Below, piece by piece: positions 1 to 8,168 of a stretch of 64,000 bases of DNA (its first letter is position 1; each line of letters starts with the position of its first letter). The translations under genes and the position numbers were made by a program. The DNA comes from an uncultured Clostridium sp. (GTDB lineage Bacteria; Bacillota; Clostridia; TANB77; CAG-508): assembly GCA_947648495.1 (NCBI GenBank), contig CANSOA010000001.1, positions 124,001-188,000 of the forward strand, given 5' to 3'. The notes beneath the pieces are model-generated. The model searched no databases and was not told where the DNA came from. It saw only the letters and a list, made by a program, of their open reading frames with translations.

Positions 1-1433
1 TCTTTCATTCCTGTACTCATTTGCTTAATCTGATTTTTAATCTTCACCGTAACTCCAGACATACCATTCAATTTAGGCATCACACTTCCAATCGAAGAGG
101 CCATCTTAGCAAACACATTCGAGCCACCACCAGAACTCTCAAGCTTCTCCCTTTTATCATTCAACCTCTCCAATTCTGCCTCTGCTTCCACAATCTCCTT
201 CGTAGACAAATGAACCTCACCATTCAAACCACCCTGCAACTTCTCTTCCAATTCACTAATCTTATAATTCAAAAGTTCCAGTTCTTTACTCGAGCCACCA
301 CCACGCAAAGCCCCCTTAAACTGCTCCACATACGGTTTCACCTGTGCAATTTTAGCCCTCAAAATATCCCACATTGACATACTATTTTGACTTGGTGCAA
401 CTACTGTCGCTTCACTTGGCATACTTATTTCAGGCTGTAACAAATCTTTTGCTTGCATTTTAGAATAATCAATAAACTTAACATTTGATAATTCTTCCAC
501 TTTCTTCTTCGCTCTTTCCGCCTCTGTGCCAATCTCTTTAATACTTTGTTTCATATTATCTACATTACTCAAATCATCATTTACTTTATCAAAATCAACT
601 CCATTAATCTTCATTCCAGAAACATCACTACCATCAGGCTCTTTTTTATAATTATCTATAAAATTTTCAATCGATTTACTATCATACTTCATAAAGCCAA
701 TCTTAGAAATCTCTTCACTAACTTGTTTTACCACTGGTTTTATTTCTTCTATTTTCTTTTTATACTTCTGTAATTCAAGCATATTACCTAAATTAAAATT
801 AGGACCTTTCAATTTCTGAAATTCAGTTGATATTCCAGTTATCTCATTCTTTACATTTTGAAATTTTATCCCGCTAATATTACTTTTTGTTTTTGCCGTT
901 TCTTCATTTATCTTTGCAACCTTTTCATATAATGCATTTAATTCTGTTTTCGCTTCTTTTAATAGTGAATTATAACTTATAAAATCTCTTTTCAGTCCCT
1001 GTGACTTTTCATCCAATTTCACGTATTGTTTATTAGCTCCTAAGTCTTCAGTTGGCTTTTTCCTCTCTCTTATATCTCTTTTATTTTCTTCCACAAAATC
1101 TAATTTCATTTCAGTATCATTTACTTTTGACTGAAAATACTTAACTCGCTTTTCAAAATGTTTTATTTGTTCCTCAAGACCATCAACTTTAATATCACTT
1201 CCAAAACCTGACATTGTCTTCTTAGCCTTCTCAACCTCTTTATTTACTATCTTAACCTGCTGTGTCACCCTTCCAAAATCAACATTCTTAGCAATCCCCT
1301 TAAAATCAACCTTACTCACTTCACCCTGAATTCTCCCCAGCTGTTTCTTAAACTCAGGAAGCATCCTTTGAAACCCCTTCAAAGCCTCCTCCACTCTCGC
1401 CGTCACAATAATTTCAATCTCTTCTGCAACCAT
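1..1433 (-). CDS. Phage tail tape-measure protein, 3' end cut by the window edge
   Basis: The frame is open from an ATG at 1433 to base 1, at least 477 codons, with an AGAGGTGAG ribosome-binding site just upstream. The protein is Lys/Glu-rich and largely predicted coiled coil, with repeated Val-Asp-Phe and Ile-Lys-Phe segments. This is typical of the N-terminal half of siphovirus tape-measure proteins, which set tail length and pass into the host at injection. It follows the tail tube and tail-chaperone genes, as expected for this module, with the TAC cargo interposed. Membrane segments normally found further on would lie outside the window. The identification rests on position, length and coiled-coil character rather than on a specific motif. 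Confidence 0.8.
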   Translation of the reverse strand, partial: MVAEEIEIIVTARVEEALKGFQRMLPEFKKQLGRIQGEVSKVDFKGIAKNVDFGRVTQQVKIVNKEVEKAKKTMSGFGSDIKVDGLEEQIKHFEKRVKYFQSKVNDTEMKLDFVEENKRDIRERKKPTEDLGANKQYVKLDEKSQGLKRDFISYNSLLKEAKTELNALYEKVAKINEETAKTKSNISGIKFQNVKNEITGISTEFQKLKGPNFNLGNMLELQKYKKKIEEIKPVVKQVSEEISKIGFMKYDSKSIENFIDNYKKEPDGSDVSGMKINGVDFDKVNDDLSNVDNMKQSIKEIGTEAERAKKKVEELSNVKFIDYSKMQAKDLLQPEISMPSEATVVAPSQNSMSMWDILRAKIAQVKPYVEQFKGALRGGGSSKELELLNYKISELEEKLQGGLNGEVHLSTKEIVEAEAELERLNDKREKLESSGGGSNVFAKMASSIGSVMPKLNGMSGVTVKIKNQIKQMSTGMK

Positions 1434-1463
1434 TCTTCTCACCTCTTTTCCTTCAAACATCAA

Positions 1464-1489
1464 AAAACATCAGACTTCTCTGATGTTTT
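1464..1489 (-). terminator. Hairpin terminator between TAC cargo and tape-measure gene
   Basis: Perfect 11-bp inverted repeat (1464-1474 with 1479-1489, loop cttc). On the minus strand it is followed by a T run. It would end the TAC transcript before the tape-measure gene, or insulate the cargo from late transcription. Confidence 0.7.
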
Positions 1490-1505
1490 CTATTATATTT
1501 TTGTT

Positions 1506-1946
1506 CTAATTTTCTTTCACATTTTTAAAAAATTCATGAAAATTAATTAAAGGGATTGTAATTGGTGGCATTCCACTCAACGCTGTTGCACTATTTATAT
1601 ATGCTCTACATAAATGAGATAATGTAGTCGCTCCATTTAATTTTAACATTTCCTCAAACTTATCTATAGAAACATTTGCACTTCCATTAAATAATGCATT
1701 CATTGTCATATTTATTTTAGCAACTTCATTATCTTCTTTTAATGCATTATCCATAACATCTATGTCATATTTCAACTCTATCTGACCAATCAAGTCTTTT
1801 TCATTAATATCTATTATAGCAAAACCAATATTCATATCCATAGTCAAATCTCTATCTAAAGTTATCTTATTAAACACATTTAAAGAAAATTCACTTATGT
1901 AATTATCCATTAGCTGAAAATCTGCTGGTACTGTTGAATGTTCCAT
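1506..1946 (-). CDS. SecB-like chaperone of a toxin-antitoxin-chaperone (TAC) module
   Basis: 146 residues from the ATG at 1946. That start is chosen over 1961 because GGAGGA lies 7 nt upstream of it. The C-terminal half is typical of SecB: a Leu-Asn-Gly stretch, an R-AYINSAT-like helix, then GMPPITIPLINF near the end. SecB proteins bind unfolded clients in the cytosol. Gram-positive hosts usually lack housekeeping SecB, so a copy directly behind a toxin/antitoxin pair points to the dedicated TAC role, in which the chaperone folds and protects the antitoxin. The start lies inside the last codons of the antitoxin gene, which suggests coupled translation. Family assignment is strong; the TAC role is inferred from gene order. 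Confidence 0.85.
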   Translation of the reverse strand: MEHSTVPADFQLMDNYISEFSLNVFNKITLDRDLTMDMNIGFAIIDINEKDLIGQIELKYDIDVMDNALKEDNEVAKINMTMNALFNGSANVSIDKFEEMLKLNGATTLSHLCRAYINSATALSGMPPITIPLINFHEFFKNVKEN

Positions 1947-2394
1947 AAACCATTCCTCCATAATCTATATTATTATTTGTAGTTGATAAATAAGTTATAT
2001 TACTTCTCTTTCCAGTATTATACCTATAAGTTTCATACTTCTTAAACTTAATAGAATAATCGATACTCTTATTCTTATACAAACTTGTTATTATATCTTT
2101 CAACATATTAATAAGTAAATCAGATGTTCTTGTTAATTTTCTTGAAATAGTATGCAATGTCTTCAGCGTCGGATTATAGTCTCCTCTTTCAAGTTTAGAT
2201 ATCATTGTTTGATTAACATTTAATTTCTCAGCCAATTCTTTTTGTGTCAAATTGTTCTTTTTTCTATATCCTAGAATTGTTTTTGATATACTTAACAACA
2301 TTTGTTCGTATTCTAATATCTCATCAATACTAGATACATCATTTTTAATCATAACTTTATTCGCATCATATAAATTATCTATATTTATTTTCAT
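1903..2394 (-). CDS. XRE-family antitoxin with C-terminal chaperone-addiction tail (HigA-like)
   Basis: 163 residues. A helix-turn-helix of the XRE type spans about residues 40-88 (LTQKELAEKLNVNQTMIS, then GDYNPTLKTL). About 75 more residues follow, ending in an aromatic- and Gly-rich tail (YGGMVYGTFN). Antitoxins of TAC systems carry such a C-terminal extension, the ChAD, which makes them unstable unless the cognate SecB-like chaperone binds. The chaperone gene begins within this tail-coding region (overlap 1903-1946). The antitoxin would neutralise the toxin encoded at 2404-2820 and repress the operon through the inverted repeat at 2844-2863. The ChAD assignment is by position and composition only. 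Confidence 0.8.
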   Translation of the reverse strand: MKINIDNLYDANKVMIKNDVSSIDEILEYEQMLLSISKTILGYRKKNNLTQKELAEKLNVNQTMISKLERGDYNPTLKTLHTISRKLTRTSDLLINMLKDIITSLYKNKSIDYSIKFKKYETYRYNTGKRSNITYLSTTNNNIDYGGMVYGTFNSTSRFSANG

Positions 2395-2403
2395 TTTTAC
2401 CTC

Positions 2404-2820
2404 CTACTTGGCATTTCTCTTTATAATTTTTAAAGCTCTTTCTATATTATGAGAATAAGAACTTTCTCCCTTCTTCTTATTTCCATCTTCATTAAAAGCA
2501 CAAACTAAAATAGGCTCACTATTATTATTTTCCTTTTCTAATATAAATATGCATCTTAAATTCGATGTATTCCTATATTCATATCTCCATAAATCATATT
2601 CAGCAATTTCTATTTTCTGTTGTTTAGTTAATCTCAATTTTTCAAATCTATTATATCTTCCATAATCTTTTCTAGAAAAATCTCTAAAACATTGACTAGC
2701 AAAACTTTTAACATCCGTCAATACTAATCTTTGTATATCTTTTACGAACTCATTTGTAGCTCTTATACCCTCATTCTGTAAGTATTGCAACAGTCTTTTT
2801 ATTTCATCTTCTCGCCCCAT
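2404..2820 (-). CDS. RelE/HigB-like toxin of the TAC module
   Basis: 138 residues, ATG at 2820 with GGGAGGT upstream. The C-terminal half (WRYEYRNTSNLRCIF, then ILVCAFNEDGNKK, then a closing helix IERALKIIK) has the strand pattern of RelE/HigB-superfamily mRNA interferases: an Arg in the LR-strand, a conserved F-x-E/K-D-G turn and a final helix. Such toxins cleave mRNA on the ribosome. It is the first gene of a three-gene unit, toxin-antitoxin-chaperone, with its own promoter, in the order of the mycobacterial HigB-HigA-SecB system. The N-terminal 50 residues are helical and unassigned. It could also be a phage superinfection-exclusion toxin. Confidence 0.7.
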   Translation of the reverse strand: MGREDEIKRLLQYLQNEGIRATNEFVKDIQRLVLTDVKSFASQCFRDFSRKDYGRYNRFEKLRLTKQQKIEIAEYDLWRYEYRNTSNLRCIFILEKENNNSEPILVCAFNEDGNKKKGESSYSHNIERALKIIKRNAK

Positions 2821-2843
2821 TACATTACTTTTTACCTCCCTTA

Positions 2844-2890
2844 ATATAACCTATGAGTTATATTGTAACTTATATTTAAAAACTTTTCAA
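2844..2890 (-). promoter_or_regulatory. Promoter and probable operator of the TAC operon
   Basis: On the minus strand TTGAAA (2890-2885), a 17-bp spacer and TACAAT (2867-2862). An inverted repeat ATATAAC-6-GTTATAT (2844-2863) overlaps the -10 box, a natural autoregulatory site for the XRE antitoxin. Confidence 0.7.
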
Positions 2891-2975
2891 TACTTTTTCA
2901 AAAAAAACACAAATTTATTTCAAATTCAAAAAACATCAGATTACTCTGAAATTTCAAAAATATATAAATTCGACA

Positions 2976-3289
2976 CTATTTAAACACCCCCTCAAACATC
3001 TTCCTCAGCGGAACCACCTTCGGTCTTTTGTTCATACCATCCGCCCCAATCAACTTATTCGTCACCGCCTCCTGCAAAATCACATCCGACTTAAAACACT
3101 CCTTCCTCCTCATCGAACCAACCTCACAAAAAAGCACAACCTCACGATAAGTACATTCCCAAAATTCATTTGGTTTCAATCCAAAATAATACGCCAAAGG
3201 CTCATAAGAATAAATCAATTCCTCCACACTTCTACTTAATTCAATATTCCTTACAATATCCTCTAACCCTTGTAACCTCGAAACTCTTT
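2976..3289 (-). CDS. Tail assembly chaperone extension (gpT-like), reached by -1 frameshift
   Basis: This frame has no good start of its own; the only candidate is a GTG at 3227 without a clear ribosome-binding site. It is open upstream and overlaps the end of the preceding gpG-like gene in the -1 frame. In siphoviruses the second chaperone is made as a gpG-gpGT fusion by programmed -1 frameshifting and helps load the tail tube onto the tape measure. The likely slip region is the A run at 3287-3291 (GAAAAAG), although it is not a canonical X-XXY-YYZ heptamer. The extension, about 100 residues, has acidic and aromatic segments (EELIYSYEPLAYYFGL) as in GT domains. Unlike the other broken genes here, no CGG is involved. 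Confidence 0.65.
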
Positions 3290-3787
3290 TTCTGCGACTC
3301 CTGCGATTGCCTTTTCTGCTGAACTTTTGATAATCTCGTTCATATCGATTGACATATGTGTCTTCATTTTTTCCTTCAACTCGTCTTTTGTCATTTTCTT
3401 GCCAAAAAAACCCATTTCATTAATACTCTCCGCAATTTCTTTAAAAATATCGCTATAAGTCTTTTGGCTTTCTTCCATATACTCATCCAAGAAATCAAAC
3501 ACTTCATCTACATTTTTAAACGCCGAAAGTCCAGAATTAACATCCTCAGCAAAAACCAACACAATCCTAGACAACGCCTCAACATTATTCTCACTCACTG
3601 CATTAAAATACAATTCCTCAAAATTCTTTCCATTCAATTCTTTATTAACCTTCACAATACTTCTCGTTCGATAAATTAAATCTACCCTTTTATTTTTTGT
3701 TTCTAATATCATTTTTCTACTCTCCTTTGCAAAAGAGAGCAAGCCCTTTAGCTTGCCCCATCTATTTTTAATCTTATCCTTATGCAC
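3263..3787 (-). CDS. Tail assembly chaperone, gpG-like
   Basis: 174 residues. It is helical and charged, with a central segment predicting a small helical bundle (VEALSRIVLVFAEDV, then VDEVFDFLDEYMEES). It lies directly downstream of the major tail protein, overlapping it by 8 bp, and upstream of a -1-frame extension. This arrangement defines siphovirus gpG/gpGT tail assembly chaperones, which coat the tape measure during tube growth and are absent from the virion. Size and position fit. No enzymatic motif is seen. Confidence 0.75.
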   Translation of the reverse strand: MHKDKIKNRWGKLKGLLSFAKESRKMILETKNKRVDLIYRTRSIVKVNKELNGKNFEELYFNAVSENNVEALSRIVLVFAEDVNSGLSAFKNVDEVFDFLDEYMEESQKTYSDIFKEIAESINEMGFFGKKMTKDELKEKMKTHMSIDMNEIIKSSAEKAIAGVAEKEFRGYKG

Positions 3788-4235
3788 TTGGAAAACCGTC
3801 GCTTTCCATTACTCTTGACGTTCTATAAAGTGTTACTTTATCCTTCAAAAACTCATCTATTGCAATTGTATCTCCAATTACAACTAAACTTCCTTGAAAC
3901 ATTTTTACAAGTGGTTTTCCCGCTGTTTCTGCCGTATTTTCTGGATACTCCACAAAGAAATACAAATCCTTTCTCTCAATCGCCTTCAACCTCTTATGCT
4001 GTGTATGCGTATAATACACAGGAACCTCAACCGTTCCAGCCTTCACCTTACCAGGTCTTGTAAACTCATAATCAATATCTACGCTAGACCCTGTAATTTG
4101 TTCTGGAGCCTCCTCTAATGCAGGTATTTCTTCTGTATACGCAATTTGTGTTTTCTCTCCTGTTTTACTTTCTGCATACCATAACTTTGATAATGTACTA
4201 ATATCTGGCATTAATTCTTTTTCTTCCATATTCAT
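3780..4235 (-). CDS. Major tail (tube) protein
   Basis: 151 residues. It starts at an ATG (4235) preceded by an AGGA-type site. The sequence is mostly predicted beta strand with Val/Thr-rich strands (SSVDIDYEFTRPGKV, VKMFQGSLVVIGDTIAI), matching small siphoviral tail-tube proteins of Gram-positive phages. It is placed between the tail terminator and the tail assembly chaperones, the standard position. Hexamer rings of this protein would form the tail tube. Confidence 0.75.
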   Translation of the reverse strand: MNMEEKELMPDISTLSKLWYAESKTGEKTQIAYTEEIPALEEAPEQITGSSVDIDYEFTRPGKVKAGTVEVPVYYTHTQHKRLKAIERKDLYFFVEYPENTAETAGKPLVKMFQGSLVVIGDTIAIDEFLKDKVTLYRTSRVMESDGFPSA

Positions 4236-4246
4236 TTCCTCCTAAA

Positions 4247-4639
4247 TTATTTTATAAAATCAAAAGAGTTCGTTATGCCATTATAACGAACTTCAAATGT
4301 TGTTGTAATCCCATATTTTTTTGTTATGGGGTCAAATATGCTAGGACTTGTATTCGTCCTACAAAAATTCATTTCTCTTAAAACCTCTTCTACTTCATTT
4401 GTCATTTCCATACATTTTCTTTGGCTTTCATCGTAACAAGTAATGGATACTTGAAAAGTAGACTTAATTGGAAAAGCATTTTGTGTTTTATTTACTGACT
4501 TTAAAGGAGTATGTAACTCTAGACACGGAAAAACGCTTTCTGTTGTCGGATTTGTTAATACCTGTTCATATTTTAAAACTTCTAACTTTTCACAGATTAA
4601 ATCCGACACTTCCCTTATACTCAAATCCCTCATTTGCAT
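4247..4639 (-). CDS. Tail terminator / tail completion protein
   Basis: 130 residues, possibly starting at the second Met (4633). An N-terminal helix (VSDLICEKLEVL) is followed by alternating strands (PIKSTFQVSITCYDE) and a helix with EVEEVLREM. This is the alpha/beta pattern of Minor_capsid/gpU-type tail terminators that cap the tube at the head-proximal end. It lies between the gp10-like neck protein and the tail tube gene. Assigned from fold pattern and gene order. Confidence 0.6.
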   Translation of the reverse strand: MQMRDLSIREVSDLICEKLEVLKYEQVLTNPTTESVFPCLELHTPLKSVNKTQNAFPIKSTFQVSITCYDESQRKCMEMTNEVEEVLREMNFCRTNTSPSIFDPITKKYGITTTFEVRYNGITNSFDFIK

Positions 4640-5170
4640 ACCTCTTTCAACATTGCTTCTATTTTCTTTTTTACAATTTCCACATTCTCATTTCTCGTCT
4701 TAAACTCGCTATCAGCCATAAAATGATTTGCTTTTGTACCATGTGCCACATAGAATTGATTATTTCCTAATGTAATAATTGGATAATTTAAACTACGACC
4801 AACTTTATTCACTGGAATATACCATTCTGTGTAACCACTTTCTAAAAAATGTTTTGTCTTTCCAATATGGGGCATTTCTGCCTTGCTACCAGTTCCAAAA
4901 TATTCAAACCATAAATATGATTGATTATTTTCTGTCATAAACTTATTGGGATCAGCAAACACTCGACCGTTTTACTTCTTTGGTCAACATGTCTATCATT
5001 TCAAAAAGTATTCCATCACTATTGTGTCCTTGTTCTAACCTAACCGCAACCCCACGAATATTCTTCAAAACATCTTCTATTCCTTCTTCTACCACTCCAG
5101 TTATTTGATTGTTTATCTTGTTAAATTTTTTAAAATTATTCTTTACTTTGAATTTCACATTAATTCCCAT
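4630..5170 (-). CDS. HK97 gp10-like neck protein, +1 recoding at CGG (4967-4969)
   Basis: Read with standard triplets the gene stops early. One +1 step at CGG (skip C4969) joins two halves into a 179-residue protein. The N-terminal half ends in TKEVK; after the shift it continues GRVFADPNKF, then FEYFGTGSKAEMPHIG, the hallmark of the HK97-gp10 family. The start at 5170 is chosen for GGAGAAAT upstream. The family forms the neck or stopper between connector and tail. AAA precedes the CGG and T follows, giving GGT (Gly) in the position family members occupy with Gly-Arg-Val. It overlaps both neighbours by about 10 bp. Confidence 0.85.
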
Positions 5171-5492
5171 AATATTTCTCCAGCCTATACATCCTTGTAT
5201 TTCCAATTCTGCTTTGGTCTAATACTCGATATTCTGGTACCAACTTGCTACTTTTCGAAACATCATTTAGAGATATTCCATATCCATTTTCAATACCATA
5301 GCATCTATCAGTCCTAGCCTTATAAATATCATAATTCACTTCACCACTCGACCTTCTATCCAATTCATTCACATCCTGTTGTAAATTCAAAAAAGCAGTC
5401 GAAACAAATTTCCATGTTTTCTCTATCTCTCCATGGTCTTTTTTCTCTTCTGCTTTACTCAAATAAACTTTCGTTAAATTTTTAAGCAACAT
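5160..5492 (-). CDS. Head closure / head-tail joining protein
   Basis: About 110 residues from the ATG at 5492. The N-terminal half is helical (AFLNLQQDVNELDRRSSGEV). The C-terminal half is strand-rich and ends in a short basic tail (MYRLEKYYGN). It lies between the gp6-like connector and the gp10-like neck gene, the slot for small head-closure proteins that plug the portal after packaging. It overlaps the upstream gene by one base and the downstream start by 11 bases. Assigned mainly by position. Confidence 0.5.
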   Translation of the reverse strand: MLLKNLTKVYLSKAEEKKDHGEIEKTWKFVSTAFLNLQQDVNELDRRSSGEVNYDIYKARTDRCYGIENGYGISLNDVSKSSKLVPEYRVLDQSRIGNTRMYRLEKYYGN

Positions 5493-5815
5493 CACCTCAG
5501 CCTCCTAACACCATTTTTAATTATATCAGAACGCATCTTATCAACAAAATCCTCAAACGAATTAGAAATACTTCCTTCCGTATTCGAAAGCAATCCTTCC
5601 GCACCTCGCGTCAAATATTCTGCCCTCACAGCCTTACCAATATATGGAAACAACTTTTCATCATTCCATTCTCGATTAGAAATATCACAGGCAATAGAAG
5701 TTATTTCTTTCACAATCTCTCGTAACACTTCATCCGTCTCTTCCATATAATTAGCCCCCAACAACTTCTTTATCTTATTTGCATACGCTAAAACCACTTC
5801 ATTCTCTTTTAACAT
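5492..5815 (-). CDS. Head-tail connector protein, gp6-like
   Basis: 107 residues from the ATG at 5815, which has AGGAGG 7 nt upstream; the longer frame to 5839 lacks such a site. Entirely helical prediction (VLREIVKEITSIACDI, then YIGKAVRAEYLTRGAEG), matching the gp6/gp15-like connector family that forms a ring under the portal. The position after the capsid gene supports this. No unusual features. Confidence 0.65.
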   Translation of the reverse strand: MLKENEVVLAYANKIKKLLGANYMEETDEVLREIVKEITSIACDISNREWNDEKLFPYIGKAVRAEYLTRGAEGLLSNTEGSISNSFEDFVDKMRSDIIKNGVRRLR

Positions 5816-5831
5816 CCTACTGCCTCCTATT

Positions 5832-5969
5832 CTATTCATTTACTTTCGGTTTTTCTTTTAGTTTTGGCACTTCTTTTACTTCTGTATAAAACTTAGAATG
5901 TTTCATTTCCTCTTCTAAGCACTTAGATGTCGGAATAAAAATATTTCCATTCTTATCTTTAAACTTCAT
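5832..5969 (-). CDS. Small phage protein, unknown
   Basis: 45 residues. It starts at the ATG at 5969, three bases after the preceding gene ends, and stops just inside the longer reading of the connector gene. It is Lys/Glu-rich with a hydrophobic N-terminal patch (GNIFIPTSKC) and a single Cys. It sits between capsid and connectors in a tightly packed late operon, so it is probably translated. No family recognised. Confidence 0.55.
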   Translation of the reverse strand: MKFKDKNGNIFIPTSKCLEEEMKHSKFYTEVKEVPKLKEKPKVNE

Positions 5970-5972
5970 ACT

Positions 5973-6293
5973 TTATTCCTCCTCTGACATGTTACTCTCA
6001 GCTTCCAACTCAGCAATTTTTCCATTCGCCAAATCCAACTGTTCTTGCAAACCTGTTTTCTCAGCTTCCAATTCCTCACATCTCTCTTTCAACACCTTTG
6101 CATTATTCGGAACTCTTTTCGCCCTCTCCAACTCCTTTTGCAACTCTTCATACTCCGCATAAGCTATTGTTTTATTTTTAGCATTCTCAATCAACCTGCC
6201 CTCATCATCATAAATATCATACCCAAACTTGACATACCTATCTTTTGTCATTTTATCCACTTCATAAACTTTATTTTCTTTCTTAGCTTTCAT
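5973..6293 (-). CDS. Hypothetical phage structural-operon protein with coiled coil
   Basis: 106 residues. The N-terminal 35 residues have strand character around an acidic turn (GYDIYDDEGRL). Residues 45-100 form a continuous predicted coiled coil (LQKELERAKRV, then CEELEAEKTGLQEQLDLANG). It lies immediately after the major capsid gene in the late operon, where some phages encode decoration or Rho-binding-like head proteins. No family can be named. Confidence 0.6.
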   Translation of the reverse strand: MKAKKENKVYEVDKMTKDRYVKFGYDIYDDEGRLIENAKNKTIAYAEYEELQKELERAKRVPNNAKVLKERCEELEAEKTGLQEQLDLANGKIAELEAESNMSEEE

Positions 6294-6330
6294 AAATTCC
6301 CTCCTAAAATATAATCAGAAACTTAAAACC

Positions 6331-7227
6331 TTAAGCCTCCACATTAAACGCCATTCCACACGCTTTATTCTCAATCATAAAGCTATCCCAGAACTTTCTA
6401 TTTTGATACAAGTATTTATCTGCTGTTCTTGAATCATGTCCAGGTGTAAACACCTTAATATAAGAATACTTCTGTCTTGACACTTGACAAGATGGATGGC
6501 AAAGCATCATATTAATTTGTTTTGCTGTATCATCTGCTACACATCCATTTGTAAAATTATATGCTGTTTTAAATCTTGCGCTTGGTACTTTAATAATCTT
6601 TACATCTTCAATAGAATGCACTCGTCTATCAATATTGTTCGTTTTTGACACATCCAACATTCTTGAAATACCATCTGCCTGTTTCAACAACTTATACATA
6701 TCAGAAGTAAGTCTTAACTCTCTACCCTCTTCTGGTACACCTAAATCGTCCATTTCTCCCATTCTATCATCAAACCAATCTAAAATATTAGCCTTCGTAA
6801 GCACTGTCGTATCTACTTTCGCACCAGCTGACTTATACTTATCAGCCTCTGCATATAACTTTGAATACACATAAGAATCCGTTTCAGGAATTACCTGTTC
6901 ATTCTCAAATGTATTTGTTAGATTTGCTATTTCTAAAACTAAATTTGTTTCATCTACATCTAATGGATCAATAAACAACTCGATATCTCTATCATGTTCC
7001 AATTTCTTTGGCTCCCATTCATTCGTTACCGTTCCACTATTGAAACCTAACGCATTTCTGTTGTGGTCTTTATAACCACTTACTGTAATTTTAGGTAACT
7101 TAATCGTTTGTGCATTAATAAACTTCACATTTGGATTAGAACCAAATAAACTATTACTTGTTAACTCCCTTGCATATTTTTGTTGTAATTCTCTTTCAAA
7201 TTTTTCAGCATAATTATAAACTGCCAT
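6331..7227 (-). CDS. Major capsid protein
   Basis: 298 residues with the strand/helix order of HK97-fold capsid proteins of Gram-positive siphoviruses: N-terminal AVYNYAEKFERELQQ, an INAQTIKLPKITVSG strand region, a long spine helix near residues 110-150, and a C-terminal VFTPGHDSRTADKY region. It follows the scaffold gene directly, as expected. About 415 copies of such a protein normally build the T=7 head. No cleavable delta domain is evident, in line with a separate scaffold. Confidence 0.85.
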   Translation of the reverse strand: MAVYNYAEKFERELQQKYARELTSNSLFGSNPNVKFINAQTIKLPKITVSGYKDHNRNALGFNSGTVTNEWEPKKLEHDRDIELFIDPLDVDETNLVLEIANLTNTFENEQVIPETDSYVYSKLYAEADKYKSAGAKVDTTVLTKANILDWFDDRMGEMDDLGVPEEGRELRLTSDMYKLLKQADGISRMLDVSKTNNIDRRVHSIEDVKIIKVPSARFKTAYNFTNGCVADDTAKQINMMLCHPSCQVSRQKYSYIKVFTPGHDSRTADKYLYQNRKFWDSFMIENKACGMAFNVEA

Positions 7228-7247
7228 ATTCTTTTCCTCTCTTTCTA

Positions 7248-7811
7248 CTAATTATTTCCAAATGCCTGCGACACTTGCTTATCTGCATTACTTATATCAT
7301 CTTGGCTTGGATTATAAGGTGGTTTCTCTTTTGACCACTCATTCACTGTTTTTTCAACAATCCTATCTTGAATTGTTTTAATTAATTTTGTCTTTTCTTG
7401 CAATTGCTCTGCTGTCATATTTTCATAATCAAATAAATTTAAAAACTCTGGGTCAAATGCTGTATCTGCTGTTGTGGCTATTTTTATTGCCTCATCTTTC
7501 AAATCTCTTGCATTTAACTGTTTTTGAAACTTCAAATTCTCTTCTTCTTGTTTTCTCAATTTGTATTGAAGCTTTTGTGTTTCGTTCATCTGCGCTAACT
7601 TTTCAGCCTCTGTTTTTTCTGTATCAGCCTCCAGTTGCCATTGTTTTCTTGCCTTCTCAACTGCTGTACTAATTCCTTGAGTAACCTTTTTATCAACAAA
7701 AGACTGTAATTTCTTATCTGTTGAAATCAATTCCTCATAATTAGTTTCCTTGTTTTCAGTTTCTCCTGTTTCATTAGCTCCAGTATCAACTTTTTTTTCT
7801 TCATTTTCCAT
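7248..7811 (-). CDS. Capsid scaffold protein (DUF4355-like)
   Basis: 187 residues. It is acidic at the N-terminus (Glu/Thr/Asn-rich to about residue 25), followed by a long helical, charged centre (AEKLAQMNETQKLQYKLRKQ, EEENLKFQKQL) and a low-complexity C-terminus ending QAFGNN. This layout is typical of scaffold proteins with a DUF4355-type core. It lies immediately 5' of the major capsid gene. It would assemble inside the prohead and leave before packaging. Confidence 0.8.
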   Translation of the reverse strand: MENEEKKVDTGANETGETENKETNYEELISTDKKLQSFVDKKVTQGISTAVEKARKQWQLEADTEKTEAEKLAQMNETQKLQYKLRKQEEENLKFQKQLNARDLKDEAIKIATTADTAFDPEFLNLFDYENMTAEQLQEKTKLIKTIQDRIVEKTVNEWSKEKPPYNPSQDDISNADKQVSQAFGNN

Positions 7812-7910
7812 TTTCTACTCCTTGTCCCAATTTGTCCAACAAAAGTCCAAATTGTTACTAAAAAATTTCGTTTCTTTTCTTACGCCTAACCACGATAAAA
7901 CGGCAAACAA

Positions 7911-7938
7911 AAAAGAACCAGTCGACTTGGTTCTTTTC
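7911..7938 (-). terminator. Terminator between packaging/MuF region and scaffold-capsid genes
   Basis: Inverted repeat AAAAGAACC...GGTTCTTTT with a T run on the minus strand. It lies between the stop at 7977 and the scaffold start at 7811. It may modulate rather than end late transcription, because the capsid genes lie downstream. I see no convincing new promoter in 7812-7910. Confidence 0.6.
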
Positions 7939-7976
7939 AATCTATAATTATAAAAATTTATAGATTATTTAGATAT

Positions 7977-8168
7977 TTAATCATCTTCATCATTTGCATA
8001 ATCAATACCAGCATATTCTTTATTTTTTTTAATACATCTATTGATTGTTTTTATTAATTGTTTTTTATTCCCTTCAAACTCCATTAAAGGAAACCCATCT
8101 GGAAATTTTTCCTCATATTCCTTTAATTTTTTTTCAACTTCCTCATCAAATCCATCATCGTAAAACAC
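7977..8168 (-). CDS. Small acidic protein, second copy (cassette-end gene)
   Basis: 63 residues, GTG start at 8168 with AAGGAGG upstream, overlapping the preceding stop. It is clearly homologous to the product of 8951-9139: both contain LMEF-x-GNKKQLIKTIN and end in an Asp-rich tail (ANDEDD versus EDDEDD). Each copy closes a MuF C-terminal cassette. Function unknown. Because the same family follows two different C-terminal domains, it may be a general accessory rather than a toxin-specific immunity protein. Confidence 0.65.
   Translation of the reverse strand: MFYDDGFDEEVEKKLKEYEEKFPDGFPLMEFEGNKKQLIKTINRCIKKNKEYAGIDYANDEDD

Noticed and set aside
3263..3299. Tail chaperone frameshift as another CGG event
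   Set aside because: No CGG is in phase at the overlap, and the required shift is -1, not +1.
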